Assembly: GCF_052076145.1 (NCBI RefSeq)
Contig: NZ_CP197246.1
Span: 6,324,001 to 6,388,000 of the forward strand
DNA: 64,000 bases
Direction: 5' to 3'
Source of the DNA: Kitasatospora sp052076145
Lineage (GTDB): Bacteria > Actinomycetota > Actinomycetes > Streptomycetales > Streptomycetaceae
The position numbers and the translations under genes were made by a program. The notes beneath the pieces were generated by a model. That model ran no database searches. It had not been told where the DNA came from and worked only from the letters and a program-made list of their open reading frames with translations. Every line of letters begins with the position of its first letter. Position 1 is the first letter of the stretch. This document shows, one piece after another, positions 40,330 through 48,857 of this stretch.

Positions 40330-42096
40330 GTGGCAGCCCACGATGACGACTACACCCGCAGCACCGGTAAGCCCGCTCGTGGTTCCGACGAGGCAGCTCA
40401 GCTCTCGTACCTCGAGCAGGAGATCGCCGTCCTGCGCCGCAAGCTCGCCGACTCGCCGCGCAGCTCAAGGGTTCTTGAGGAGCGCATCGCCGAGCTGCAG
40501 ACCAACCTGGCCGGCGTGACGGCCCAGAACGAACGGCTCGTCTCCACCCTGCGCGAGGCCCGCGACCAGATCGTGGCCCTCAAGGAGGAGGTGGACAGGC
40601 TGGCCCAGCCCCCGGCGGGGTTCGGCACCTTCCTCAGCCAGAACGAGGACGGCACCGCCGACATCTTCACCGGAGGCCGCAAACTCCGCGTCAACGTCAG
40701 CCCCAGCGTCGATCTTGACGACCTCTGCCGTGGGCAGGAGGTGATGCTCAACGAGGCCCTCAACATCGTGGACGCAATGGCCTTCGAGAGCATCGGTGAC
40801 ATCGTCACCCTCAAGGAAGTGCTGGAGGACGGCGAACGCGCCCTGGTCACCGGCCACACCGACGAGGAGCGGGTGGTCCGGCTCGCCGAGCCGCTGCGCG
40901 ACCTCACCCTGCGCTCCGGCGACGCCCTCCTGCTCGAACCCCGCTCGGGGTACGTCTACGAGGTCGTGCCCAAGTCGGAGGTCGAGGACCTGGTCCTCGA
41001 AGAGGTGCCGGACATCGACTACCGGCAGATCGGCGGTCTGGCCAACCAGATCGAGCAGATCCGTGACGCGGTCGAGCTCCCGTACCTGCACGCCGACCTC
41101 TTCAAGGAGTACGAGCTGCGCCCGCCGAAGGGTGTGCTGCTCTACGGCCCGCCCGGCTGCGGCAAGACGCTCATCGCCAAGGCGGTCGCGAACTCGCTGG
41201 CCAAGAAGGTCGCCGAGGTGACCGGCCAGCCCCAGGGCAAGAGCTACTTCCTGAACATCAAGGGCCCCGAGCTGCTCAACAAGTACGTCGGGGAGACCGA
41301 GCGGCAGATCCGCCTGGTCTTCCAGCGGGCCCGGGAGAAGGCGAGCGAGGGCACCCCCGTCATCGTCTTCTTCGACGAGATGGAGTCGCTCTTCCGCACC
41401 CGTGGCTCGGGGGTGAGCTCGGACGTGGAGAACACCATCGTGCCGCAGCTGCTCGCCGAGATCGACGGTGTGGAGGGCCTGGAGAACGTCATCGTGATCG
41501 GCGCCTCGAACCGCGAGGACATGATCGACCCGGCCATCCTGCGCCCCGGCCGGCTCGACGTGAAGATCAAGATCGAGCGGCCGGACGCCGAGGCCGCGAA
41601 GGACATCTTCTCCAAGTACCTCAAGGACTCGCTGCCCTTCCACCCGGACGACCTCAAGGAGCACGGCAGCTCCGTCGGGGCGACGGTGGACGCGATGATC
41701 CAGGCGGTCGTCGAGCGGATGTACACCGAGACCGAGGAGAACCGCTTCCTGGAGGTCACCTACGCCAACGGTGACAAGGAGGTCCTGTACTTCAAGGACT
41801 TCAACTCCGGCGCGATGATCCAGAACATCGTCGACCGTGCGAAGAAGATGGCCATCAAGGACTTCCTCGACCACGGTCAGCGCGGCCTCCGGGTCTCCCA
41901 CCTGCTCGCCGCCTGTGTGGACGAGTTCAAGGAGAACGAGGACCTGCCCAACACCACCAACCCGGACGACTGGGCCCGGATCTCCGGCAAGAAGGGCGAG
42001 CGGATCGTCTTCATCCGCACGCTCGTCACCGGGAAGCAGGGCGCCGAGTCCGGCCGCTCCATCGACACTGTCGCCAACACGGGGCAGTACCTGTAA
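40330..42096 (+). CDS. arc: Proteasome-associated AAA+ ATPase ARC (Mpa)
   Basis: The hexameric ring recognises pupylated proteins through coiled coils, unfolds them and feeds them to the 20S proteasome. The 588-residue protein has an N-terminal coiled coil (about 25-75), two OB domains (about 80-220) and an AAA+ module with Walker A G-P-P-G-C-G-K279-T and Walker B F-F-D349-E350. The C terminus is G-Q-Y-L, whose penultimate Tyr docks in the proteasome pockets. GTG 40330 (V-A-A-H-D-D-D) is chosen over 40321 because GGAGG lies too close to the latter. First gene of the locus; a hairpin separates it from dop. Confidence 0.97.
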   Translation: MAAHDDDYTRSTGKPARGSDEAAQLSYLEQEIAVLRRKLADSPRSSRVLEERIAELQTNLAGVTAQNERLVSTLREARDQIVALKEEVDRLAQPPAGFGTFLSQNEDGTADIFTGGRKLRVNVSPSVDLDDLCRGQEVMLNEALNIVDAMAFESIGDIVTLKEVLEDGERALVTGHTDEERVVRLAEPLRDLTLRSGDALLLEPRSGYVYEVVPKSEVEDLVLEEVPDIDYRQIGGLANQIEQIRDAVELPYLHADLFKEYELRPPKGVLLYGPPGCGKTLIAKAVANSLAKKVAEVTGQPQGKSYFLNIKGPELLNKYVGETERQIRLVFQRAREKASEGTPVIVFFDEMESLFRTRGSGVSSDVENTIVPQLLAEIDGVEGLENVIVIGASNREDMIDPAILRPGRLDVKIKIERPDAEAAKDIFSKYLKDSLPFHPDDLKEHGSSVGATVDAMIQAVVERMYTETEENRFLEVTYANGDKEVLYFKDFNSGAMIQNIVDRAKKMAIKDFLDHGQRGLRVSHLLAACVDEFKENEDLPNTTNPDDWARISGKKGERIVFIRTLVTGKQGAESGRSIDTVANTGQYL

Positions 42097-42125
42097 GAGG
42101 GACCGGTACGAGCTGTCCTCACCCA

Positions 42126-42164
42126 CCGTCCGGCTGCGGCGCCACGAGCCCCGCAGCCGGACGG
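42126..42164 (+). terminator. Hairpin between arc and dop
   Basis: A perfect 14-bp stem (42126-42139 with 42151-42164) and 11-base loop lie 30 bases after the arc stop, suggesting that dop can be expressed separately. Confidence 0.75.
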
Positions 42165-42255
42165 CGCGTCTGGGGACGGTCGTCGCGCTTCGGAGCACCA
42201 TAGGTACGTCAGCACCCTGCCCGGTGGGGGCCGGGCGCAGGGCAAGGAGGGCCGC

Positions 42256-43767
42256 ATGACCGTACGGCGCGTGATGGGGATCGAGACCGAGTACGGGATC
42301 TCCGTACCCGGACACCCGAACGCCAACGCCATGCTCACCTCGTCCCAGATCGTCAACGCGTACGCGGCGGCGATGCACCGGGCGCGGCGGGCTCGCTGGG
42401 ACTTCGAGGAGGAGAACCCGCTGCGCGACGCGCGCGGCTTCGACCTCGCGCGGGACGTGGCGGACTCCAGCCAGCTCACCGACGAGGACATCGGCCTGGC
42501 GAACATCATCCTCACCAACGGCGCCCGGTTCTACGTCGACCACGCGCACCCCGAGTACAGCTCGCCCGAGGTCACCAACCCGCGCGACGCGGTGCTCTGG
42601 GACAAGGCGGGCGAGCGGGTGATGGCCGAGGCGGCGGCCCGAGCGCTGGAGCTGCCGAACGGCCAGAAGATCAACCTGTACAAGAACAACACGGACAACA
42701 AGGGCGCCTCCTACGGCACCCACGAGAACTACCTGATGCAGCGGGCCACGCCGTTCGCCGACATCGTCCGCCACCTCACCCCGTTCTTCGTCTCCCGCCA
42801 GGTCGTCACCGGCGCCGGCCGGGTCGGGCTCGGCCAGGACGGCTCCGCCGACGGCTTCCAGCTCACCCAGCGCGCCGACTTCTTCGAGGTCGAGGTCGGG
42901 CTGGAGACGACGCTCAAGCGCCCGATCATCAACACCCGGGACGAGCCGCACGCAGACGCGGACAAGTACCGCCGCCTGCACGTGATCATCGGCGACGCGA
43001 ACCTCTCGGAGATCTCCACCTACCTCAAGCTCGGCACCACCTCGCTGGTGCTGGCGATGATCGAGGACGCCTTCATCGCCGTCGACCTCGCCGTCGACCA
43101 GCCCGTCCGCACCCTGCACCGGGTCTCCCACGACCCGTCGCTGCAGCACCTGATCACGCTGCGCAGCGGCCGCAAGCTCACCGCCGTGCAGTTGCAGATG
43201 GAGTACTGCGAGCTGGCCCGCAAGTACGTCGAGGACCGCTGGGGCCAGGACGCCGACGAGCAGACCCTCGACGTGCTGGCCCGCTGGGAGGACGTGCTGG
43301 GCCGGCTGGAGCGCGACCCGATGAGCCTGTCCAAGCAGCTCGACTGGGTCGCCAAGAAGGAGCTCCTGGAGGGCTACCGGCAGCGCGACGGCCTGGACTG
43401 GGACAACTCCCGGCTCCACCTGGTCGACCTCCAGTACAGCGACGTACGGGCCGACAAGGGCCTCTACAACCGCCTGGTGGCCAGGGGCCGGTTCGAGCGC
43501 CTGGTGACGGAGGAGGAAGTCCTCAGGGCCGTCGGCAAGCCCCCGGAGGACACCCGCGCCTACTTCCGCGGCCGCTGCCTGGAGCAGTACGCCGAGCACG
43601 TCGCCGCGGCCTCCTGGGACTCGGTCATCTTCGATCTGCCCGGCCGGGACTCGCTCCAGCGGGTGCCGACCTTGGAGCCGCTGCGCGGCACCCGCAACCA
43701 CGTCAAGGAACTGCTCGACCGGTGCCGCACGGCGGAGGACCTGCTGCGGGTGCTCTCCGGCGGCTGA
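42256..43767 (+). CDS. dop: Pup deamidase/depupylase Dop
   Basis: Dop converts the C-terminal Gln of Pup to Glu and also removes Pup from substrates. The 503-residue protein is a glutamine-synthetase-like fold: M-G-I-E-T-E-Y-G-I-S at the start (metal Glu), Y-V-D-H-A-H-P-E-Y-S (DHAHPEYSSPE is the Dop signature, where PafA has DVGSHPEYATPE), and N-T-R-D-E-P-H-A-D. The long insert after residue 40 (the Dop loop, A-R-R-A-R-W-D-F-E-E-E-N-P) separates it from PafA. It starts at ATG 42256 after AAGGAGGG. Confidence 0.96.
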   Translation: MTVRRVMGIETEYGISVPGHPNANAMLTSSQIVNAYAAAMHRARRARWDFEEENPLRDARGFDLARDVADSSQLTDEDIGLANIILTNGARFYVDHAHPEYSSPEVTNPRDAVLWDKAGERVMAEAAARALELPNGQKINLYKNNTDNKGASYGTHENYLMQRATPFADIVRHLTPFFVSRQVVTGAGRVGLGQDGSADGFQLTQRADFFEVEVGLETTLKRPIINTRDEPHADADKYRRLHVIIGDANLSEISTYLKLGTTSLVLAMIEDAFIAVDLAVDQPVRTLHRVSHDPSLQHLITLRSGRKLTAVQLQMEYCELARKYVEDRWGQDADEQTLDVLARWEDVLGRLERDPMSLSKQLDWVAKKELLEGYRQRDGLDWDNSRLHLVDLQYSDVRADKGLYNRLVARGRFERLVTEEEVLRAVGKPPEDTRAYFRGRCLEQYAEHVAAASWDSVIFDLPGRDSLQRVPTLEPLRGTRNHVKELLDRCRTAEDLLRVLSGG

Positions 43768-43780
43768 TGCCGTGACCGGC

Positions 43781-43808
43781 GCCGTGTGACTGATGCCGTG
43801 TGACTGAT
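43781..43808. repeat. 14-bp tandem duplication after dop
   Basis: GCCGTGTGACTGAT occurs twice head to tail, just after the dop stop. The dop-pup gap (43768-43993) otherwise holds a small G/C hairpin near 43896-43914 and a TAGGGT hexamer at 43921. Confidence 0.75.
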
Positions 43809-43993
43809 GCCGAGCCGTGACCTTTCGATCACCAGGGGTGAATGCGCCCCGGGTGGGAATCATTCAGGGGAGTGCGGAGCGTTCTACTGGAACTGGGGGG
43901 CGATTCGCGCCCCTGCTGTATAGGGTCTGAGGAAGTGGCGCAGACGGCAGCGCAGACCTAACCGTGCCAGACGAGTCGAGCGGGGTGAGGAAA

Positions 43994-44212
43994 ATGGCGA
44001 GCAAGGACACCGGTGGCGGCCAGCAGCGGGCGAACCGCTCCTCCGAGGAGGTCGAGGAGCAGGCTGCGGAGACGCAGAACTCCGACGACCTCAAGGAGCG
44101 CCAGGAAAAGCTGAGTGACGACGTCGACGCGGTGCTGGACGAAATCGACGACGTGCTGGAGACGAATGCCGAGGACTTCGTGCGGCAGTTTGTCCAGAAG
44201 GGCGGCCAGTAG
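43994..44212 (+). CDS. pup: Prokaryotic ubiquitin-like protein Pup
   Basis: Pup is attached through its C-terminal Glu to lysines of proteins meant for the proteasome. The 72-residue protein is charged and disordered, starts M-A-S-K-D-T-G-G (ATG 43994 after GTGAGG), carries a helix-forming coiled-coil binding part (about 30-60), and ends V-Q-K-G-G-Q. The final Gln must be deamidated by Dop, encoded just upstream. Two hairpins after it separate it from prcB, perhaps letting Pup be made in excess. Confidence 0.97.
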   Translation: MASKDTGGGQQRANRSSEEVEEQAAETQNSDDLKERQEKLSDDVDAVLDEIDDVLETNAEDFVRQFVQKGGQ

Positions 44213-44219
44213 CCTGTAT

Positions 44220-44296
44220 GCCCGATTCCGATAATCGGGCCTGACACGGGCTCCGTTCGCGCGCGGCAATTCCTCACGGGTTGTCGCGCGCGAACG
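44220..44296 (+). terminator. Tandem hairpins between pup and prcB
   Basis: First an 8-bp stem (44220-44227 with 44233-44240). Then a stem of up to 16 bp (44254-44269 with 44281-44296, one G-U) follows. Together they could partly end transcription after pup. Confidence 0.7.
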
Positions 44297-44431
44297 CATC
44301 GTATTACGGCCGAGCACTGCTACTGGATGAGCACTGCTGGATGAGCAGAATCGGACGGTCCTGGAGGTTGGCCCCACGCCGACCGGGTATGGTCCGGGGC
44401 ATCCTCTGTTGATCTACCTGGAAGGAATCGA

Positions 44432-45274
44432 GTGGAAGCCAACACTGGTGGCACCGGGCGTCTACCGGCTGCCTTCCTGACCCCAGGGTCCTCGTCGTTC
44501 ATCGACTTCCTGGCCCAGCACTCGCCGGGGCTGCTGCCCGGCGGCCGCTCCCTCCCCGAAGGGATGACGATCGAGGCGCCGCACGGCACCACCATCGTCT
44601 CGGCGGTCTTCGACGGCGGCGTGGTGCTGGCCGGCGACCGCCGGGCGACGATGGGCAACGTCATCGCCCAGCGGGACATCGAGAAGGTCTTCCCGGCCGA
44701 CGAGTACAGCGCCGTCGGCATCGCCGGCACCGCCGGCCTCGCCGTCGAGATGGTCCGGCTCTTCCAACTGGAGTTGGAGCACTACGAGAAGATCGAGGGC
44801 ACCGTCCTCTCCCTGGAGGGCAAGGCCAACCGCCTGACCACGATGATCCGGGGCAACCTCGGGATGGCCATGCAGGGCCTGGCGGTCGTGCCGATGTTCG
44901 CCGGCTACGACCTCGACCTCGACCGGGGCCGGATCTTCACCTACGACGTCACCGGCGGGCGCTCCGAGGAGCGCGGCTTCGCCGCCACCGGCTCCGGTTC
45001 GGTCTTCGCCCGGGGCTCGATGAAGAAGCTCTACCGCGACGGCCTGACGGCCGACCAGGCCGCCATGCTCGTCGTCCAGGCGCTCTACGACGCCGCCGAC
45101 GACGACTCGGCGACCGGCGGCCCGGACCTCGCCCGGAGGATCTTCCCGATCGTGTCGGTGATCACCGACAGCGGCTTCCGCCGGCTGTCCGACGACGAGG
45201 TCGGCGCGATCGCCGTCGCCGTCACGGACAAGCGCCGCGAGCAGCCCAACGGCCCGCAGGCCCCGCTCATCTGA
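44432..45274 (+). CDS. prcB: Proteasome subunit beta PrcB
   Basis: This is the catalytic subunit of the 20S core. The 280-residue precursor has a propeptide of 52 residues ending A-P-H-G, removed to expose Thr53 (T-T-I-V-S) as the N-terminal nucleophile; the mature part has D-R-R-A-T-M-G and the catalytic Lys region. GTG 44432 follows GGAAGGA. PrcB forms the two inner heptameric rings. It is followed 37 bases later by prcA. Confidence 0.97.
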   Translation: MEANTGGTGRLPAAFLTPGSSSFIDFLAQHSPGLLPGGRSLPEGMTIEAPHGTTIVSAVFDGGVVLAGDRRATMGNVIAQRDIEKVFPADEYSAVGIAGTAGLAVEMVRLFQLELEHYEKIEGTVLSLEGKANRLTTMIRGNLGMAMQGLAVVPMFAGYDLDLDRGRIFTYDVTGGRSEERGFAATGSGSVFARGSMKKLYRDGLTADQAAMLVVQALYDAADDDSATGGPDLARRIFPIVSVITDSGFRRLSDDEVGAIAVAVTDKRREQPNGPQAPLI

Positions 45275-45311
45275 CTCCGCCACCTCCACTACGAGAAAGG
45301 GACGACCGCCG

Positions 45312-46094
45312 GTGTCCACACCGTTCTACGTCTCGCCTCAGCAGGCCATGGCGGACCGCGCGGAGTACGCCCGCAAGGGCATCGCGCGCGGTCGCAGCGT
45401 GGTCGTGCTCACCTACGCCGACGGCATCCTCTTCGTCGCGGAGAACACCTCCCGCGCGCTGCACAAGGTCTCCGAGATCTACGACAAGATCGCCTTCGCC
45501 GCGGTCGGCCGCTACAACGAGTTCGAGAACCTCCGGATCGGCGGCGTCCGCTACGCCGACCTTCGGGGCTACTCCTACGACCGCGCCGACGTGACGGCCC
45601 GCGGTCTGGCCAACGTCTACGCCCAGACGCTCGGCACCATCTTCTCCTCGGTCGGCGAGAAGCCGTACGAGGTCGAGCTCGTGGTGGCCGAGGTCGGCAA
45701 GGGCGTCGAGGACGACCAGATCTACCGGCTCACCCCGGACGGCTCGGTCGTCGACGAGCAGAACACCGTCGTGGTCGGCGGCAACGCCGACTCCATCGGC
45801 ACCTACCTCAGCCAGACCCACCGGGTCGGGATGACCCTCCCCGAGGCCCTCAAGGTCGCCGTCGACGCCCTCGCCAGGGACCCCAACGGCGGCACCGCGC
45901 GGACCCTGACCACCGAGCAGCTCGAGGTCGCCGTCCTGGACCGCCAGCGGCCCCAGAAGCGCAAGTTCAAGCGCATCCTCGGCGGCCAGCTCACCCGCCT
46001 GCTCGAAGGCGACGACACCCCCGAGGACGCCCCCGAGGTGGCTGCTGCCGCCGATGACCCGGACGTCGGCGAGCTGCCGGACGCCGCCGAGTAG
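45312..46094 (+). CDS. prcA: Proteasome subunit alpha PrcA
   Basis: PrcA forms the outer heptameric rings that gate the core and bind ARC. The 260-residue protein starts at GTG 45312 (S-T-P-F-Y-V-S-P-Q-Q-A-M-A-D-R-A-E-Y), the typical gate N terminus, and carries the alpha signature R-G-R-S-V-V-V-L-T-Y. It has no catalytic Thr. The acidic C-terminal tail (E-D-D-P-D-V-G-E-L-P-D-A-A-E) is variable in the family. It is co-transcribed with prcB, and a hairpin follows at 46107-46142. Confidence 0.97.
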   Translation: MSTPFYVSPQQAMADRAEYARKGIARGRSVVVLTYADGILFVAENTSRALHKVSEIYDKIAFAAVGRYNEFENLRIGGVRYADLRGYSYDRADVTARGLANVYAQTLGTIFSSVGEKPYEVELVVAEVGKGVEDDQIYRLTPDGSVVDEQNTVVVGGNADSIGTYLSQTHRVGMTLPEALKVAVDALARDPNGGTARTLTTEQLEVAVLDRQRPQKRKFKRILGGQLTRLLEGDDTPEDAPEVAAAADDPDVGELPDAAE

Positions 46095-46106
46095 CCCGGT
46101 CGCGTG

Positions 46107-46142
46107 AATCCCGTACGGAGGCAACAGCCGCCGTGCGGGATT
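46107..46142 (+). terminator. Hairpin after prcA
   Basis: A 12-bp stem (46107-46118 with 46131-46142, one G-U pair) lies 13 bases after the prcA stop and about 95 bases before pafA. Confidence 0.65.
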
Positions 46143-46236
46143 CCCGTGCGTCTGCGGCGAGTTGACCGAGCGCCGTGATGGGATCGACATCTCGTAATGG
46201 GGTTTCGCAAGGCCCCGAAAAGAGAAAAGATGCCTC

Positions 46237-47598
46237 ATGGACCGCCGAATTTTCGGGCTGGAGAACGAGTACGGTGTCACGTGTACGTTCCGGGGACAAC
46301 GACGTCTGTCTCCTGACGAGGTGGCCAGGTACCTCTTCCGCCGAGTAGTTTCCTGGGGCCGCAGCAGCAATGTCTTCCTGCGCAACGGTGCCCGCCTGTA
46401 CCTCGACGTCGGCTCGCACCCCGAGTACGCCACGCCCGAGTGCGATGACGTCACGGAGCTGGTGACGCACGACAAGGCGGGCGAACGCATCCTCGAAGGC
46501 CTCCTGGTGGACGCCGAACGGCGCCTGCACGAGGAGGGCATCGCCGGGGACGTCTACCTCTTCAAGAACAACACCGACTCAGCCGGGAACTCCTACGGCT
46601 GCCACGAGAACTACCTGGTGGCCCGGCACGGCGAGTTCTCCCGGCTCGCCGACGTGCTGATCCCCTTCCTCGTGACGCGCCAGCTGATCTGCGGGGCCGG
46701 CAAGGTGCTGCAGACGCCGCGCGGTGCGGTCTTCTGCGTCAGCCAGCGGGCCGAGCACATCTGGGAGGGCGTCAGCTCCGCCACCACCCGCTCCCGGCCG
46801 ATCATCAACACCCGCGACGAACCGCACGCCGACGCCGAGCGCTACCGGCGGCTGCACGTCATCGTCGGTGACTCCAACATGTCGGAGACCACCACCCTGC
46901 TCAAGGTCGGCGCCACCGACCTGGTGCTGCGCCTGATCGAGGCCGGGGTGGTGATGCGTGACCTGACACTGGAGAACCCGATCCGGGCCATCCGGGAGGT
47001 CAGCCACGACCTCACCGGCACCCACCAGGTGCGGCTCGCCAACGGCCGCGAGGCCAGCGCCCTGGACATCCAGGAGGAGTACTACTCCAAGGCACTGGAG
47101 TTCGCCGACCGCAAGGGAATCAACGAGGGCACCATCGGCCGGGTGCTCGAACTCTGGGGCCGCACTCTGGAGGCGGTCCGCACGGAGGACCTCTCCAAGG
47201 TCGACACCGAGATCGACTGGATCATGAAGTACCGGCTGATCGAGCGGTACCGGGCCAAGCACGACATGACGATGTCGAACCCGAGGGTGGCCCAGATCGA
47301 CCTCGCGTACCACGACATCCACCGCCGCCGCGGCCTGTTCTACCTGCTCCAGAACAAGGGCCAGGCCGAGCGGGTCACCACCGACCTCAAGACCTTCGAG
47401 GCCAAGTCGGTGCCCCCGCAGACCACCCGGGCCCGGCTGCGCGGCGACTTCATCCGCCGGGCGCAGGAGCAGCGGCGGGACTTCACCGTCGACTGGGTGC
47501 ACCTGAAGCTGAACGACCAGGCGCAGCGCACGGTGCTCTGCAAGGACCCGTTCCGCTCGGTGGACGAGCGGGTGGAGAAGCTGATCGCCGGTATGTGA
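46237..47598 (+). CDS. pafA: Pup-protein ligase PafA
   Basis: PafA activates the C-terminal Glu of Pup with ATP and joins it to a lysine of the target. The 453-residue protein has the glutamine-synthetase-like core M-D-R-R-I-F-G-L-E-N-E-Y-G-V-T, Y-L-D-V-G-S-H-P-E-Y-A-T-P-E (PafA form of the signature) and N-T-R-D-E-P-H-A-D-A-E. It lacks the Dop loop. ATG 46237 has a purine-rich AAAGAGAAAAG leader. A strong terminator follows. Confidence 0.97.
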   Translation: MDRRIFGLENEYGVTCTFRGQRRLSPDEVARYLFRRVVSWGRSSNVFLRNGARLYLDVGSHPEYATPECDDVTELVTHDKAGERILEGLLVDAERRLHEEGIAGDVYLFKNNTDSAGNSYGCHENYLVARHGEFSRLADVLIPFLVTRQLICGAGKVLQTPRGAVFCVSQRAEHIWEGVSSATTRSRPIINTRDEPHADAERYRRLHVIVGDSNMSETTTLLKVGATDLVLRLIEAGVVMRDLTLENPIRAIREVSHDLTGTHQVRLANGREASALDIQEEYYSKALEFADRKGINEGTIGRVLELWGRTLEAVRTEDLSKVDTEIDWIMKYRLIERYRAKHDMTMSNPRVAQIDLAYHDIHRRRGLFYLLQNKGQAERVTTDLKTFEAKSVPPQTTRARLRGDFIRRAQEQRRDFTVDWVHLKLNDQAQRTVLCKDPFRSVDERVEKLIAGM

Positions 47599-47620
47599 TC
47601 GGGGTGTGACCGTGCGGTGC

Positions 47621-47660
47621 GGGGGCGGTGACCGGGTGCTGATGCCCGGTCACCGCCCCC
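47621..47660 (+). terminator. Hairpin terminator after pafA
   Basis: A perfect 16-bp stem (47621-47636 with 47645-47660) and 8-base loop end in TT. Confidence 0.85.
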
Positions 47661-47747
47661 TTCCCGTGCGGCTGCGCCTCCCCATCTCGGGACGAATCGG
47701 GCCATAGGCTGACGGTCACCACCGACCGACAGTTAGGAACCCCGACC

Positions 47748-48740
47748 GTGCGACGTCTCGCCGGGTTGCTCGCAGTGCTGCCCGTACTCCTGCTGGCCGC
47801 GTGCAGCAGCGGCTCGTCCTCCTCGGCCGGGGCCTCGCCCTCCGGCACGGCCTCGGCCTCGGCCGTCGCGGTGCCGACGCCTGTCGCCTCGGCCGCGCCG
47901 ATGCCCACCGTGACGGGCGACTTCGGCACCAAGGCGACGATCACGATCCCGTCGGGGCAGCCGAGCGGGCAGTTCGTGGTGAACACGGTGAGCGAGGGCG
48001 ACGGCGCGGCGGTCGCCAAGAACGACTGGGTGACGATCAACTACACGGCGAAGGACTGGACCACCGGCAAGGACCTGACCAGCTCGTACGACTCCGGCCA
48101 GAAGCCGCAGCTCTACCAGGCGGCCAGCGGACAGTTGGTGCCCGCCTTCGACACGAGCGTGCTGGGCAAGAAGGTCGGCAGCCGGCTGCTGGTGGTGGCA
48201 CCCCCGGCGGCGGGCTTCGGCGGCCAGGGCAGCAGCAACCTCGGGGTCGGTGCGGGGGACACGGTGGTCTTCGTGCTGGACATCATGGAGGACGTGCCGC
48301 AGGACTCGACCATCGCGGGGGCGATCACCCAGCCGCCGGCGACCTCGCCGCAGGTCAAGGACAACGGCAAGGCAGCCCCGACGATCACCGTCCCGGCCGG
48401 GCCGCCGGCGCCGCCCACCGACCTGCAGAAGTTCGTGCTGGTGAAGGGCGACGGCAAGCCGGTGCAGTCCGGCCAGACCCTGGTCGTCCAGTACACCGGA
48501 GTGCTGTGGAGCAACGGCCAGCCGTTCGACTCCTCCTGGAGCCACGGCGGCGCGCAGGCGCTCCAGGTCGGCACCGGCAGCCTGATCAAGGGCTGGGACG
48601 AGGGACTGGTCGGCCAGACCGTCGGCAGCCGGGTCGAGCTGGTGGTGCCGCCGGGCCTCGGCTACGGCGACAAGGCGCAGTCCTCGGTGCCCGCGAACTC
48701 GACGCTGGTGTTCGTGATCGACATCCTGGAGGCCGTCTGA
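47748..48740 (+). CDS. FKBP-type peptidyl-prolyl isomerase lipoprotein, two domains
   Basis: GTG 47748 opens a 330-residue protein with a lipoprotein signal (V-L-L-L-A-A-C, Cys about residue 19) and a Ser/Ala linker. Two FKBP-like domains follow (about 80-185, and 215-330). The C-terminal domain keeps V-Q-Y-T-G-V-L and F-D-S-S-W plus G-W-D-E-G-L-V and is probably active; the first is more divergent. It should fold exported proteins at the outer face of the membrane. It is the first of three FKBP genes between pafA and pafB, and is clearly homologous to the second. Confidence 0.9.
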   Translation: MRRLAGLLAVLPVLLLAACSSGSSSSAGASPSGTASASAVAVPTPVASAAPMPTVTGDFGTKATITIPSGQPSGQFVVNTVSEGDGAAVAKNDWVTINYTAKDWTTGKDLTSSYDSGQKPQLYQAASGQLVPAFDTSVLGKKVGSRLLVVAPPAAGFGGQGSSNLGVGAGDTVVFVLDIMEDVPQDSTIAGAITQPPATSPQVKDNGKAAPTITVPAGPPAPPTDLQKFVLVKGDGKPVQSGQTLVVQYTGVLWSNGQPFDSSWSHGGAQALQVGTGSLIKGWDEGLVGQTVGSRVELVVPPGLGYGDKAQSSVPANSTLVFVIDILEAV

Positions 48741-48857
48741 GATGCTGCCCGCCGCGGGCCCTCATCTTCACCTGACATACTGCTGCCCCTCAGCACTGTG
48801 CTATGTGTCGGCGGGCCCCCGGATGAGGGCGCAGCACGGCCGGATGGATGGGGAGTC

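Noticed and set aside
40465..43863. A minus-strand open frame of over 1100 codons opposite arc and dop
   Set aside because: It crosses two well-conserved plus-strand genes and has low-complexity composition, so it is a shadow of them.
43856..43883. GGAAT...GTT resembling a SigR promoter before pup
   Set aside because: The spacer is 20 bases, not 18, so it does not meet the consensus used for the 17374 site.
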